A DNA stretch of 7,296 nt from Methanosalsum sp. (GCA_007127385.1 SKZM01000220.1:1-7296), one strand, 5' to 3'. Shown: positions 1 to 7,278, counted from the first letter of the stretch. Program-made: numbers and translations. Notes: generated from the letters alone by a model not told the origin.

Positions 1-1270
1 AAGAGTTGCTCGTGAAATAGCTCCTGTAAGAAAGGATAAAGGATTCACTGCCATTCCATCAGATACAGAGTTCCAGGAATTGGTCAATCGCTGCATACAC
101 TGCCAGCTTTGTGAAAATGCTTGCCCTGTCAATCTTCCTATAAGTGATGCATTCAGAGCCGCAGAATCCGGAGATATGGGTGAACTTGAAAACCTCCATG
201 ACCTGTGTATTGGCTGTGGTAAATGTGAACCAGTATGTCCAAAAGACATTCCGGTATTGAATGTTATCGAGAAAGCATCACAGAAAATCATACGAGAAGA
301 AAAAGGTCGTGTTAGAGTTGGAAGGGGTCAAATAAGCGATCCGGAGATCCGGGAGGAAGGAGTCAATCTTGTTCTTGGAACCACTCCCGGAATTATTGCA
401 ATGGTTGGCTGTTCCAATTATCCTGATGGAACAAAGGACCTGTATAAGATTGCAGATGAGATGCTGAAAAGAAACTACATTGTTGTGGTTTCAGGATGCG
501 CTGCAATGGATCTTGGTATGTACAAGGATGATGAAGGAAATACTCTATATGAGAAATATCCTGCAAAGTTCAGCAAGGGTAATCTTATAAACGTTGGATC
601 ATGTGTTTCAAATTCACATATTGCTGCAACAGCCATAAAGGTGGCTGCCATATTTGCTCAGAGACAAATAAGTGGTAATTATGAGGAAATTGCTGATTAT
701 GTTATGAATCGTATAGGTGCCTCTGCTCTTGCATGGGGTGCTTACTCTCAGAAAGCGTCTGCAATTGCATCAGGATGTAACAGGCTGGGAATTCCTGTGA
801 TAGTAGGCCCGCATGGGTCCAAGTACCGCAGGGCTCTTATTGGTCGTCCCTACAGCAAAGAAAAATGGACGGTATATGATGCAAGAAACGGAGAGGTAAT
901 GCCTATAGCTTCAGTGCCTGAATTCCTGATAACTACAGCCGGAAGTGCGGAGGAAGTCATGCCTATGCTTGCCAAGAACTGCATTCGTCCAAGTGACAAT
1001 AATATGGGGCGAATGATAAAACTGACTCACTATATAGAACTGAGTCAAAAGTATCTTGGAGTTTTGCCGGATGACTGGCATGTATTTGTGAGAAATGAGC
1101 AGGATCTCCCTCTTGCCAAGAGAGATGAGCTCCTTAAGAGACTGGAATCTGAACATGGATGGGAAATAGACTGGAAGAAGAAAAAGATACTTTCAGGTCC
1201 ATCTATGAAATTTGATATCTCTGCACAGCCCACGAATCTGGAGAGGCTATGTCGTGGACAGGAGGTGTGA
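1..1270 (+). CDS. cdhA: ACDS complex alpha subunit (CO dehydrogenase), 3' part; 5' end outside window
   Basis: Catalyses reversible oxidation of CO to CO2 at a Ni-Fe-S C-cluster in the cytoplasmic ACDS complex, passing electrons through iron-sulfur clusters. The frame is open from the left edge (first full codon at base 2), giving 423 visible codons; archaeal CdhA is about 800 residues, so roughly the N-terminal half is missing. Counting from the TTG codon at 80, two ferredoxin-type 4Fe-4S motifs are seen: [12 protein letters not shown] (Cys5, 8, 11, 15) and [12 protein letters not shown] (Cys43, 46, 49, 53). These extra clusters mark the archaeal alpha subunit. Downstream come Cys111 (GCSNYP), Cys140 (SGCAA), Cys175 (GSCVSNSH) and Cys233 (ASGCNR), which correspond by position and context to C-cluster ligands of the CODH family. 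The TTG at 80 is not the start, because conserved-looking coding sequence continues upstream. It ends in TGA, 3 bases before cdhB. Family assignment is very secure; the ligand assignment is by analogy. Confidence 0.97.
   Translation, partial: RVAREIAPVRKDKGFTAIPSDTEFQELVNRCIHCQLCENACPVNLPISDAFRAAESGDMGELENLHDLCIGCGKCEPVCPKDIPVLNVIEKASQKIIREEKGRVRVGRGQISDPEIREEGVNLVLGTTPGIIAMVGCSNYPDGTKDLYKIADEMLKRNYIVVVSGCAAMDLGMYKDDEGNTLYEKYPAKFSKGNLINVGSCVSNSHIAATAIKVAAIFAQRQISGNYEEIADYVMNRIGASALAWGAYSQKASAIASGCNRLGIPVIVGPHGSKYRRALIGRPYSKEKWTVYDARNGEVMPIASVPEFLITTAGSAEEVMPMLAKNCIRPSDNNMGRMIKLTHYIELSQKYLGVLPDDWHVFVRNEQDLPLAKRDELLKRLESEHGWEIDWKKKKILSGPSMKFDISAQPTNLERLCRGQEV
1261..1267 (+). promoter_or_regulatory. 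Ribosome binding site of cdhB
   Basis: GGAGGTG lies 6 bases before the ATG at 1274 and inside the last codons of cdhA; the cdhA stop TGA (1268-1270) falls between it and the start. This geometry suggests translational coupling of cdhA and cdhB. It fixes the cdhB start. Confidence 0.85.
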
Positions 1271-1273
1271 TAC

Positions 1274-1783
1274 ATGGTAGAAACAACTAAAAACACTACA
1301 ATAAGTACAACATGGGGTACAAAGATTGCAAAACCTGTTCAGCCAAAAGTCGCCGGCAAATTGATTTCAAAGGCAAAAAGACCTCTGCTTGTGGTTGGTG
1401 GCGATGTGCTTGATGAGGATATGTTGAAAAGAGCTATCCAGATTGGAAAAAAAGGTATTCCTATAGCTGCTACAGGTCATTCAATGAAGGGATTTGTGGA
1501 TACAGATGTAGATGCAAAATATGTAAACATTCATTCTCTTGGATTATATCTGGGAGACCCTCAATGGCAGGGACTGGATGGAATGGGGCAATATGACCTG
1601 ATCATTGTACTGGCTCACAAAAAGTATTATATTAATCAGGTACTTTCAGGTATCCGGAATTTTACGGACCTGAAAACACTTTCAATTGATCGAAATTATA
1701 TCCAAAATGCAGATATGTCGTTTGGAAAACTTGATAAAGAGACTCATCTTAAGGCACTGGATGAACTGATTGAAAATTTATGA
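1274..1783 (+). CDS. cdhB: ACDS complex epsilon subunit
   Basis: Small partner of CdhA; alpha and epsilon form the CO dehydrogenase component of ACDS. The 169-residue length matches the family (about 170). The protein has a Rossmann-like core: strand and glycine turn PLLVVGGD at residues 37-44, [10 protein letters not shown] at 61-70, and a second strand [12 protein letters not shown] at 108-119, ending with [18 protein letters not shown] at 133-150. A nucleotide or flavin role has been proposed for the family from this fold, but no catalytic metal ligands are seen: there is no cysteine. The ATG at 1274 is set by GGAGGTG 6 bases upstream. It sits 3 bases after cdhA and 28 bases before cdhC, so it is inside the operon. 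The call rests on the fold, size and position between cdhA and cdhC; it is the least motif-rich gene here but the context is decisive. Confidence 0.94.
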   Translation: MVETTKNTTISTTWGTKIAKPVQPKVAGKLISKAKRPLLVVGGDVLDEDMLKRAIQIGKKGIPIAATGHSMKGFVDTDVDAKYVNIHSLGLYLGDPQWQGLDGMGQYDLIIVLAHKKYYINQVLSGIRNFTDLKTLSIDRNYIQNADMSFGKLDKETHLKALDELIENL

Positions 1784-1799
1784 TTTATTCAAAAGTGAT

Positions 1800-1804
1800 G
1801 GTGA
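1800..1804 (+). promoter_or_regulatory. Ribosome binding site deciding the cdhC start
   Basis: GGTGA, 7 bases before the ATG at 1812. It supports that ATG over an in-frame TTG at 1770, which overlaps the end of cdhB and would add 14 residues. Confidence 0.65.
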
Positions 1805-1811
1805 AATCAAT

Positions 1812-3248
1812 ATGACAGAAGAGTTCCCGTTTGAAATATCACCTATGTTCGAGGGTGAAAGGGTTAGAAAGGATGATATGTATGTTGAACTGGCAGGACC
1901 AAAATCCAAGGGGTTTGAATTGGTTCGGGCAGTACCGCCGGAGGAGAGTATTAATCCAGTGGAAGACGGAAAATTTACTTTGATAGGTCCTGATTTATCT
2001 GAGATGGAAGAAGGTGAAAGATATCCTCTTGCGATGATCTATCGTATATCCGGGGAACTTGTTGAACCGGATATTGAGTCAATAGTTGAAAGGAGAAATC
2101 ATGACTTCCAGAATTATTTGCAGGGCGTGATGCATCTTAATCAGAGGCACGATATATGGCTTCGTGTTAGTAAGGAAGCTGTGAACAAAGGGCTTGATTC
2201 TTTTGAGCATATAGCAAGAGCAACAATGATGCTCTTTAAGAGCGAACTTCCCTTTATTGAAGATATAGAAGCAATCTATATAACAGATATGGGGGAAGTT
2301 GAAAAAGAGCTGGAAGATGCCGTTAAAGTATACGATGCAAGAGATGAAAGGACTCGCGATCTACATGAAGAGGACGTGGATGTGTTTTATGGATGTACTC
2401 TCTGTCAATCATTTGCACCAACAAACGTTTGTGTAATAACTCCTGATAGAGTTGCACTCTGCGGAGCTATCAACTGGTTTGATGGACGAGCTGCAGCCAA
2501 AGTTGATCCGGAAGGTCCACAGTTTGTGATCGAGAAAGGAGAAACTATCGATGAGTTTTCTGGTGAATATGCTGGTGTTAATGAACTTGCCAAGTCACTC
2601 TCAAGTGGAGAATATGATCGTATAAAACTACACTCTTTCTTTGAATATCCGCATACATCATGTGGCTGTTTTGAGGTGGTTGGTTTCTATATCCCTGAGG
2701 TCGATGGTATTGGATGGATTGACCGTGACTATTCTGGAAATGCTCCAAACGGTCTCCCGTTTTCAACAATGGCAGGTCAGACAGGTGGTGGAAAACAGGT
2801 AGTTGGATTCCTGGGAGTAGGTGTTAATTACTTCAGATCACCAAAGTTCATTCAGGCCGATGGTGGATGGAGTAGGGTTGTATGGATGCCAAAACATCTC
2901 AAGGATAAGGTCTCTGAAAGTATTCCTGAAGAAATTGCAGATAAAATTGCTACTGAGGAAGATGCTTCAGATATTCAGTCACTTGATGCATTCCTGAGGG
3001 ATCAGAACCATCCAATAACTGAAAGATGGGCTGAAGAATCTGAAGAAGAGGCTGAAATCACATCTCAGACAAAAGAAGAAGTCGAGTCTGAAAGTATGTC
3101 TATGCCTCAAACAGGTGGTTTCCCTTCCGCAGGAATGATCCAGCCATCTCAGATGCAGGTGCCACAGTCGTCTGGTAGCGGTGTAAAGATCACTCTCAAG
3201 AATACAAAGATCAGTATAGATCGCCTGGTTATTAAGAAGAAAGAATAA
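1812..3248 (+). CDS. cdhC: ACDS complex beta subunit (acetyl-CoA synthase/decarbonylase)
   Basis: Makes or cleaves acetyl-CoA at the nickel-containing A-cluster, exchanging CO with CdhA and methyl with the corrinoid CdhD/CdhE. The start chosen is ATG 1812 (478 residues): it has a GGTGA site and gives an N-terminus (MTEEFPFEISPMFEGERV) like known archaeal CdhC. A-cluster ligands are all present: Cys195, 198, 207 and 217 in the segment from GCTLC to VALCG for the 4Fe-4S part, and the Cys284-Gly-Cys286 motif (TSCGC) that binds the distal nickel. Spacing equals that of the Methanosarcina protein with a shift of six residues, as I recall its numbering. Like other archaeal forms it lacks the N-terminal CODH-binding domain of bacterial AcsB. 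Residues about 404-457 form an acidic, then Met/Pro/Gln/Ser/Gly-rich linker before a short basic C-terminal segment (VKITLKNTKISIDRLVIKKK). It lies 16 bases before cooC. Confidence 0.97.
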   Translation: MTEEFPFEISPMFEGERVRKDDMYVELAGPKSKGFELVRAVPPEESINPVEDGKFTLIGPDLSEMEEGERYPLAMIYRISGELVEPDIESIVERRNHDFQNYLQGVMHLNQRHDIWLRVSKEAVNKGLDSFEHIARATMMLFKSELPFIEDIEAIYITDMGEVEKELEDAVKVYDARDERTRDLHEEDVDVFYGCTLCQSFAPTNVCVITPDRVALCGAINWFDGRAAAKVDPEGPQFVIEKGETIDEFSGEYAGVNELAKSLSSGEYDRIKLHSFFEYPHTSCGCFEVVGFYIPEVDGIGWIDRDYSGNAPNGLPFSTMAGQTGGGKQVVGFLGVGVNYFRSPKFIQADGGWSRVVWMPKHLKDKVSESIPEEIADKIATEEDASDIQSLDAFLRDQNHPITERWAEESEEEAEITSQTKEEVESESMSMPQTGGFPSAGMIQPSQMQVPQSSGSGVKITLKNTKISIDRLVIKKKE

Positions 3249-3254
3249 GATTAA

Positions 3255-3259
3255 GAGGA
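3255..3259 (+). promoter_or_regulatory. Ribosome binding site of the cooC gene (GTG start)
   Basis: GAGGA with a 5-base spacer to GTG 3265, in the 16-base gap after cdhC. It supports use of GTG as the start, directly before the P-loop N-terminus. Confidence 0.65.
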
Positions 3260-3264
3260 TTTTT

Positions 3265-4017
3265 GTGACAAAGGTAATTGCAGTAACGGGTAAGGGCGGT
3301 ACCGGCAAGACCGCAATAACTACGCTTCTTATCCGTTATTTGACAAATAAAGACAATCTTGTTCTTGCTGTTGATGCTGATCCGGATACAAATCTTCCGG
3401 AAACACTGGGTTGTAATGTAGAGAAGACAGTGGGCGATATCCGCGAGTACATGCTTTCTGAAAGGGATAATCTTCCACCTGATATTAACAAGGAATCAAT
3501 ACTCGAATCTAAAGTTTATGAAGTTATCAATGAGATGCCGGGATATGATCTTCTTGTGATGGGCAGGCCTGAGGGTCCGGGGTGCTACTGTTATGTGAAT
3601 AATCTGCTTCGTGGAATTATGGAACGACTGGTTGAGAACTATGACATTGTTATTCTTGACACTGCTGCTGGGCTAGAACATTTTAGCAGAAAACTTATTC
3701 ATGATGTGGACGACCTTATAGTGGTGACTGATGGGTCTCGAAGAGGTCTTCAGACGGCAGAACGTATAAGGGATTTGGTAGATGAACTTGATACGCATGT
3801 TGGAAATGTTTATGTTGTAGCAAATAAAGTTAATAGCAGTAACAGGGAAAAACTGAAGGAACTTGCAATTGATCTTGATCTTGAACTGATAGGTACTGTG
3901 CCAGTTGATGAAGAAATTGCGAACAGGGATCTTGTGGGCACTCCACTGTTTGATCTACCGGAAAGCTCAGCTGCTTTAAATGAAGTCAATGCAATTGCAA
4001 AAAGACTAGGTCTATAA
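3265..4017 (+). CDS. cooC: CooC/AcsF-type CODH nickel-insertion ATPase
   Basis: A 250-residue P-loop ATPase of the MinD/ParA (SIMIBI) class that assists nickel loading of the CODH or acetyl-CoA synthase metal clusters. The deviant Walker A motif is at residues 9-16 (GKGGTGKT; signature Lys10 and P-loop Lys15). VDADPDTN follows at 36-43, and the Walker B/switch II region is IVILDTAAGLEH at 128-139. The CxC pair Cys107-Tyr-Cys109 in PEGPGCYCYVNN matches the metal-binding CxC of characterised CooC proteins, which sits at the dimer interface. This pair separates it from plain MinD or nitrogenase-iron-protein relatives. The start is GTG at 3265, with GAGGA upstream and the conserved TKVIAVTGKGG strand directly after. 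Its place between cdhC and cdhD is the known operon position. Whether it serves CdhA, CdhC or both cannot be told from sequence. Confidence 0.93.
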   Translation: MTKVIAVTGKGGTGKTAITTLLIRYLTNKDNLVLAVDADPDTNLPETLGCNVEKTVGDIREYMLSERDNLPPDINKESILESKVYEVINEMPGYDLLVMGRPEGPGCYCYVNNLLRGIMERLVENYDIVILDTAAGLEHFSRKLIHDVDDLIVVTDGSRRGLQTAERIRDLVDELDTHVGNVYVVANKVNSSNREKLKELAIDLDLELIGTVPVDEEIANRDLVGTPLFDLPESSAALNEVNAIAKRLGL

Positions 4018-4020
4018 ATA
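4013..4020 (+). promoter_or_regulatory. Possible internal TATA box ahead of cdhD
   Basis: TATAAATA overlaps the stop codon of cooC. An archaeal start about 25 bases from its centre would fall near 4041, leaving a leader of about 24 bases that contains the cdhD ribosome binding site. The sequence before it is not a clear BRE (GACTAGGTC), so the promoter is only possible. Confidence 0.3.
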
Positions 4021-4031
4021 AGATTCATACA

Positions 4032-4047
4032 TTTTTATTTTTATCTT
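4032..4047 (+). terminator. Possible oligo-T (partial) terminator between cooC and cdhD
   Basis: Two T5 runs (4032-4036 and 4038-4042) followed by ATCTT, within the longest gap of the operon (47 bases). Archaeal RNA polymerase can terminate at T-rich tracts without a hairpin. As cdhD and cdhE products are needed together with those upstream, full termination is unlikely; partial read-through would fit. Confidence 0.35.
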
Positions 4048-4052
4048 CAGAA

Positions 4053-4057
4053 GGTGG
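4053..4057 (+). promoter_or_regulatory. Ribosome binding site of cdhD
   Basis: GGTGG, 7 bases before the ATG at 4065; it fixes that start. Confidence 0.7.
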
Positions 4058-4064
4058 AATCTAA

Positions 4065-5402
4065 ATGGCAAAAAAAATTAAGTTGTCAGAATTAACTGAT
4101 ATGTTACAGGATCTTGATGTTGAATCACTTGAAGGGATCAGTATAGAAGGAGATATAGAACTGGATATAAGTGGTTTTGGTGGAGGTTTAAATCCAGCCA
4201 TTGCTCATGCTCTGGGTCATGAAACCGCGCAGCTATCCATTCATCTTGCAAATATTGCCCGTATATTGGGCTATCCTGTAGAACAGGCATTTGCTGCTGC
4301 AGCTATGGGGCAGAGTGTCCCTGGTGAGCCTGAAAAAAGAGCTGCAGTGCCAGGAAGGGAGTTAAATGAACTGATTTCTGCAAAGTTTGAAGTATCAAAA
4401 GTGAAGGAATGGACTCATCCAATTCAGGAAGTAACTTTTGGAGCAACATCTTCTGATGGAGGAAGCAGAAAGAGCACAGTAACAATTGGTGGGGAAAATG
4501 CCCTTCCTTATTATTTTGATGCTCCGATGCCTCACAGGAATTACATAACAATGGATGTTTTTGATATGCCTATAGGTATGGCAAAAGCTGTGAAGGTCAA
4601 CTATGAAGATGTAATGCAGGATCCGGCAGAATGGGCAAAAAAGGTTGTGAGGGAGTTTAATGCTGATATGGTAACCGTCCATTTGATTTCAACTGATCCG
4701 ATGATCAATGATACCTCTGCAAGAGATGCCTCTAAAGTAGTTGAGGATGTCCTCCAGGCTGTAGATGTGCCTATTGTTATAGGTGGTTCAGGAAATCCTC
4801 AGAAAGATCCGGAAGTTCTTGAAAAAGCTGCAGAGGTTGCAGAAGGTGAGAGGGTTCTGCTAGCATCTGCAAGCCTTAATCTTGATTATGAGAGAATAGC
4901 CAAAGCAGCAACCGATTATGGTCATGCTGTTCTTTCATGGACTCAACTTGAGATTAATGCTCAAAAGGAGCTTAATAGAAAACTTATGAAACAATGCAAT
5001 GTGCCCCGTGAAAGTATCGTAATGGATCCAACAACTGCAGCTCTGGGTTATGGTCTTGATTATGCCTATACTAACATGGAACGCATAAGGCTTGCAGGAT
5101 TGATGGGTGATGATGAGCTGACCTTCCCAATGTCATCCGGAACCACAAACGCATGGGGTGCTAGGGAATCATGGATGAAATCATCTCCAATGAAGGAAGA
5201 TTCAGACTGGGGTCCAAGAGAGTATCGTGGGCCTATATGGGAGATTGTAACTGGTCTGTCCCTGGCACTTGCTGGAAATGACCTGTTCATGATGATGCAT
5301 CCGACTTCTGTGCAGGTTCTCAAGCAAATTACTCAGACATTATATGGCTCAATCGAGGCTGAATCGGCTGATATAACCAACTGGGTTGGAATGGAGGTGT
5401 GA
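4065..5402 (+). CDS. cdhD: ACDS complex delta subunit (corrinoid protein, small subunit)
   Basis: With CdhE it forms the corrinoid iron-sulfur component that moves the methyl group between tetrahydrosarcinapterin and the A-cluster of CdhC. The 445 residues fit the archaeal family. After an N-terminal segment with a Gly-rich stretch (SGFGGGLNP, residues 36-44), residues about 155-430 read as a TIM barrel: [12 protein letters not shown] (159-170), [13 protein letters not shown] (200-212), [13 protein letters not shown] (233-245), [14 protein letters not shown] (262-275), [15 protein letters not shown] (316-330) and [13 protein letters not shown] (352-364). No 4Fe-4S cysteine motif is present, as expected for delta; the cluster is in gamma. 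The start ATG 4065 has GGTGG upstream. The stop TGA is 3 bases before cdhE, indicating coupled translation of the two halves of one heterodimer. Its barrel is visibly paralogous to that of CdhE. Confidence 0.96.
   Translation: MAKKIKLSELTDMLQDLDVESLEGISIEGDIELDISGFGGGLNPAIAHALGHETAQLSIHLANIARILGYPVEQAFAAAAMGQSVPGEPEKRAAVPGRELNELISAKFEVSKVKEWTHPIQEVTFGATSSDGGSRKSTVTIGGENALPYYFDAPMPHRNYITMDVFDMPIGMAKAVKVNYEDVMQDPAEWAKKVVREFNADMVTVHLISTDPMINDTSARDASKVVEDVLQAVDVPIVIGGSGNPQKDPEVLEKAAEVAEGERVLLASASLNLDYERIAKAATDYGHAVLSWTQLEINAQKELNRKLMKQCNVPRESIVMDPTTAALGYGLDYAYTNMERIRLAGLMGDDELTFPMSSGTTNAWGARESWMKSSPMKEDSDWGPREYRGPIWEIVTGLSLALAGNDLFMMMHPTSVQVLKQITQTLYGSIEAESADITNWVGMEV
5393..5399 (+). promoter_or_regulatory. 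Ribosome binding site of cdhE
   Basis: GGAGGTG, 6 bases before ATG 5406 and inside the end of cdhD, with the cdhD stop TGA (5400-5402) in the spacer. It is the same arrangement as at the cdhA/cdhB junction. Confidence 0.85.
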
Positions 5403-5405
5403 TAT

Positions 5406-6812
5406 ATGAAAGTTAATAGTCCTCTTGAAGTTTATAAATATTTACCAGGTGATAATTGTGGAGTATGCGGAGTAGAAACCTGTATGGCTTTTGCTTCAAA
5501 ACTGATTAGCCGATCGGCCAAGTTAAGTTCTTGTACTCCTTTGCTTAAAGACGAATATAAGGATAAGTTTGAAAAACTGGAAAAGCTTCTTGAACCTGAA
5601 ATAAGAGAAGTTGAAATTGGAATCGGGGATCGTGTTGTAAAGATCGGTGGTGATGATGTACTTTATCGCCATAAGCTTACCTTTTTCAATAAAACTGCTC
5701 TTGCTTATGATGTCTGGGACACGATGCCGGAAAGTGAACTTATTGAAAGAGTAAGTCATATAACGGATTTTAAAAAATTCTATGTTGGGGAATTTCTTAC
5801 CGCAGATATGGTTGCTATAAGGTCGGCATCCAATGATCCGCAGAAATTTGCCAGCACAGTGGAAAAAGTAATGAAGGCTACAGATCTTCCTCTTGTGCTG
5901 TGTTCATTCAATCCCGAGGTTTTGAAAGCAGGTGCTGAAATTGCAGCAGAGCGAAGACCCTTACTCTATGCTGCGACAATGGAAAACTGGCAGCAAATGG
6001 CTGACATTGCTAAGGAATATGATCTGCCGATTGCACTGTTTTCTCCAAATGATCTGGATAACCTGAAATCCCTGGCAAAAACTTTCAGTAATATGGGTAT
6101 GGATAATCTTGTTCTTGATCCTGGTACCTATCCTACCGGAAAAGAATTGAACACTACATTCAATAATATCATTAAAATAAGACGGGCTGGAATTGAAGGC
6201 GATCGCGATATTGCCTATCCGATAATGGCTGTACCTCTTACATCCTGGCTTGTACATAAAGAAAAAGTAACTGCTTCTTACTGGGAAACTGTGATTGCAT
6301 CAGTGTTCACAATAAAGTATGGAGATATTATGATTCTCCATAGTACAGAACCTTATGCTATGATCCCTGAACTACAGCTGGGGGACACAATTTATACTGA
6401 TCCTAGAAAACCGGTAACAGTTGATCCTGGTGTATATGAGGTTGGTTCACCAACAGCTGACTCGCCTCTTATCATAACTACCAACTTTGCTTTGACGTAT
6501 TATACAGTTGAAAGCGACCTTTCTTCAAATGCTATTGATTCTTATCTTGTGGCTGTTGATACTGATGGAATAGGTGTGGAAGCTGCTGTTGCTGGTGGCC
6601 AGCTCACTGCATCCAAGATCAAGCAGGTATTGGAAGAATCTAATTTTGATCTGAAAGAAAGGACTTCCCACAATACTCTAATACTACCTGGTTTAGCTGC
6701 ACGTTTACAGGGTGATGTGGAGGACCACCTTGGGTCAAATGTTCTTATTGGTTCTGCTGATTCGGGAAGGTTACCGGGATGGATGGATAAATTCTGGCCA
6801 CCTGAAAAGTAA
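5406..6812 (+). CDS. cdhE: ACDS complex gamma subunit (corrinoid iron-sulfur protein, large subunit)
   Basis: Carries the 4Fe-4S cluster used to reactivate oxidised cobalt, and the corrinoid that bears the methyl group. The 468-residue length is usual. The N-terminal domain has the family motif C-x2-C-x4-C-x16-C at Cys18, Cys21, Cys26 and Cys43 (DNCGVCGVETC, then SSCTP). A TIM barrel follows at about residues 90-320, with ADMVAIRSASNDP (133-145), LPLVLCSFNPEVL (161-173), RPLLYAAT (184-191) and DNLVLDPGTYP (233-243). Residues about 350-468 form the C-terminal corrinoid-binding domain: TTNFALTYYTVESDL (358-372), VAVDTDGIGVEAAVAGGQL (382-400), LILPGLAARLQGDVE (425-439) and NVLIGSADSGRLPGW (445-459). 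This is the last gene of the operon. It is followed after 14 bases by a T8 tract. Confidence 0.97.
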   Translation: MKVNSPLEVYKYLPGDNCGVCGVETCMAFASKLISRSAKLSSCTPLLKDEYKDKFEKLEKLLEPEIREVEIGIGDRVVKIGGDDVLYRHKLTFFNKTALAYDVWDTMPESELIERVSHITDFKKFYVGEFLTADMVAIRSASNDPQKFASTVEKVMKATDLPLVLCSFNPEVLKAGAEIAAERRPLLYAATMENWQQMADIAKEYDLPIALFSPNDLDNLKSLAKTFSNMGMDNLVLDPGTYPTGKELNTTFNNIIKIRRAGIEGDRDIAYPIMAVPLTSWLVHKEKVTASYWETVIASVFTIKYGDIMILHSTEPYAMIPELQLGDTIYTDPRKPVTVDPGVYEVGSPTADSPLIITTNFALTYYTVESDLSSNAIDSYLVAVDTDGIGVEAAVAGGQLTASKIKQVLEESNFDLKERTSHNTLILPGLAARLQGDVEDHLGSNVLIGSADSGRLPGWMDKFWPPEK

Positions 6813-6826
6813 CCTTTTAATCTCTA

Positions 6827-6834
6827 TTTTTTTT
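6827..6834 (+). terminator. Oligo-T terminator of the cdh operon
   Basis: Eight T in a row starting 14 bases after the cdhE stop, preceded by another T-rich stretch (CCTTTTAATCTCTA). This is the usual archaeal intrinsic signal. A weak hairpin at 6882-6899 followed by TGATTTTAGT may act as a second site. Confidence 0.65.
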
Positions 6835-6935
6835 CAAAGCCAGTATTGTGCTCTTTTAAGTTGAAACAATCAATGGATAAGCATAGATGTGCTTCTATGT
6901 GATTTTAGTATTAGATAGGATGATCTAGTTAGGGT

Positions 6936-6958
6936 AAAGATCAATGTTGATATTCTTT
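6936..6958. repeat. Imperfect inverted repeat, possible operator
   Basis: The core ATCAA-TG-TTGAT (6940-6951) is flanked by AAAG (6936-6939) and CTTT (6955-6958) with a 3-base bulge. It sits about 40 bases upstream of the TATA box at 6990, where archaeal activator sites can occur. It could also be chance in AT-rich DNA. Confidence 0.3.
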
Positions 6959-6982
6959 GACGTGGTATTCATTGGCCGTGAA

Positions 6983-6997
6983 AGAAAAATTTAAATA
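6983..6997 (+). promoter_or_regulatory. Archaeal BRE/TATA promoter for a downstream transcript
   Basis: Purine-rich BRE (AGAAAAA, 6983-6989) directly followed by TATA box TTTAAATA (6990-6997). About 25 bases from the TATA centre is ATGC (7017-7020), matching the box-B start motif of methanogen promoters, so a start near G7019 is predicted. No coding frame with a ribosome binding site follows in the window, so the transcript would have a leader of at least about 275 bases or be a non-coding RNA. Confidence 0.6.
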
Positions 6998-7126
6998 CTA
7001 TGTTGCATTTGTAGTTATGCTTGCATCAGAATTTAGGAACAAATCTGGAAGATAATTTTCCATGTTTGATGCTCAGCTTGTTTAGATCGTTGATCTGAAA
7101 AATTCTGAAATGCAGTTATACAATAC

Positions 7127-7135
7127 ATATATATA
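7127..7135 (+). promoter_or_regulatory. Second TATA-like sequence
   Basis: Alternating ATATATATA preceded by CAATAC, a poor BRE. It would start transcription near 7156. It is weaker than the promoter at 6983-6997 and could simply be AT-rich sequence. Confidence 0.25.
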
Positions 7136-7197
7136 CTATTAAGACAATGTATAATATCCTCATAATGGATCTAACATCCTTATCATTAATTTAATGG

Positions 7198-7219
7198 AGA
7201 CAGGAGTTCTTTCCTGTCT
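7198..7219. repeat. Perfect 8-bp stem-loop
   Basis: AGACAGGA (7198-7205) pairs exactly with TCCTGTCT (7212-7219) around a 6-base loop GTTCTT; an added G-T pair could close it to a tetraloop. No T tract follows, so it is not a bacterial-type terminator. It lies in the predicted leader downstream of both candidate promoters. Confidence 0.5.
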
Positions 7220-7259
7220 GACGCTGGATCTGGCAGTTCAGTTAATTTCGGCTGGTGGT

Positions 7260-7278
7260 TGTATTATCTTATAATACA
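7260..7278. repeat. AT-rich 8-bp inverted repeat
   Basis: TGTATTAT (7260-7267) and ATAATACA (7271-7278) are exact complements around a CTT loop. It could be a weak RNA hairpin or a binding site for a dimeric regulator near the next gene. No T tract follows within the window. Confidence 0.35.

Noticed and set aside
911..1296. Open frames on the minus strand opposite the end of cdhA
   Set aside because: They are shadows of cdhA, whose frame has intact conserved motifs; the minus-strand products are of odd composition and have no recognisable domain.
6882..6899. CATAGA/TCTATG hairpin as a main operon terminator
   Set aside because: The stem is only 6 bp and AT-rich, and is followed by just T4; the T8 tract at 6827-6834 is the better signal. 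It may be a back-up at most.
7017..7055. Possible leaderless 12-codon peptide at the predicted transcript start (ATG 7017)
   Set aside because: The ATG is part of the ATGC start motif and the frame is very short; nothing supports translation.
7094..7110. Direct repeat TCTGAAA (7094-7100 and 7104-7110) as the start of a repeat array
   Set aside because: Only two short copies 10 bases apart, with no third unit; no CRISPR-like structure.
7194..7274. 26-codon frame starting ATG 7194 in the gap after cdhE
   Set aside because: No ribosome binding site, no recognisable motif, and it overlaps two inverted repeats; chance is enough to explain it.
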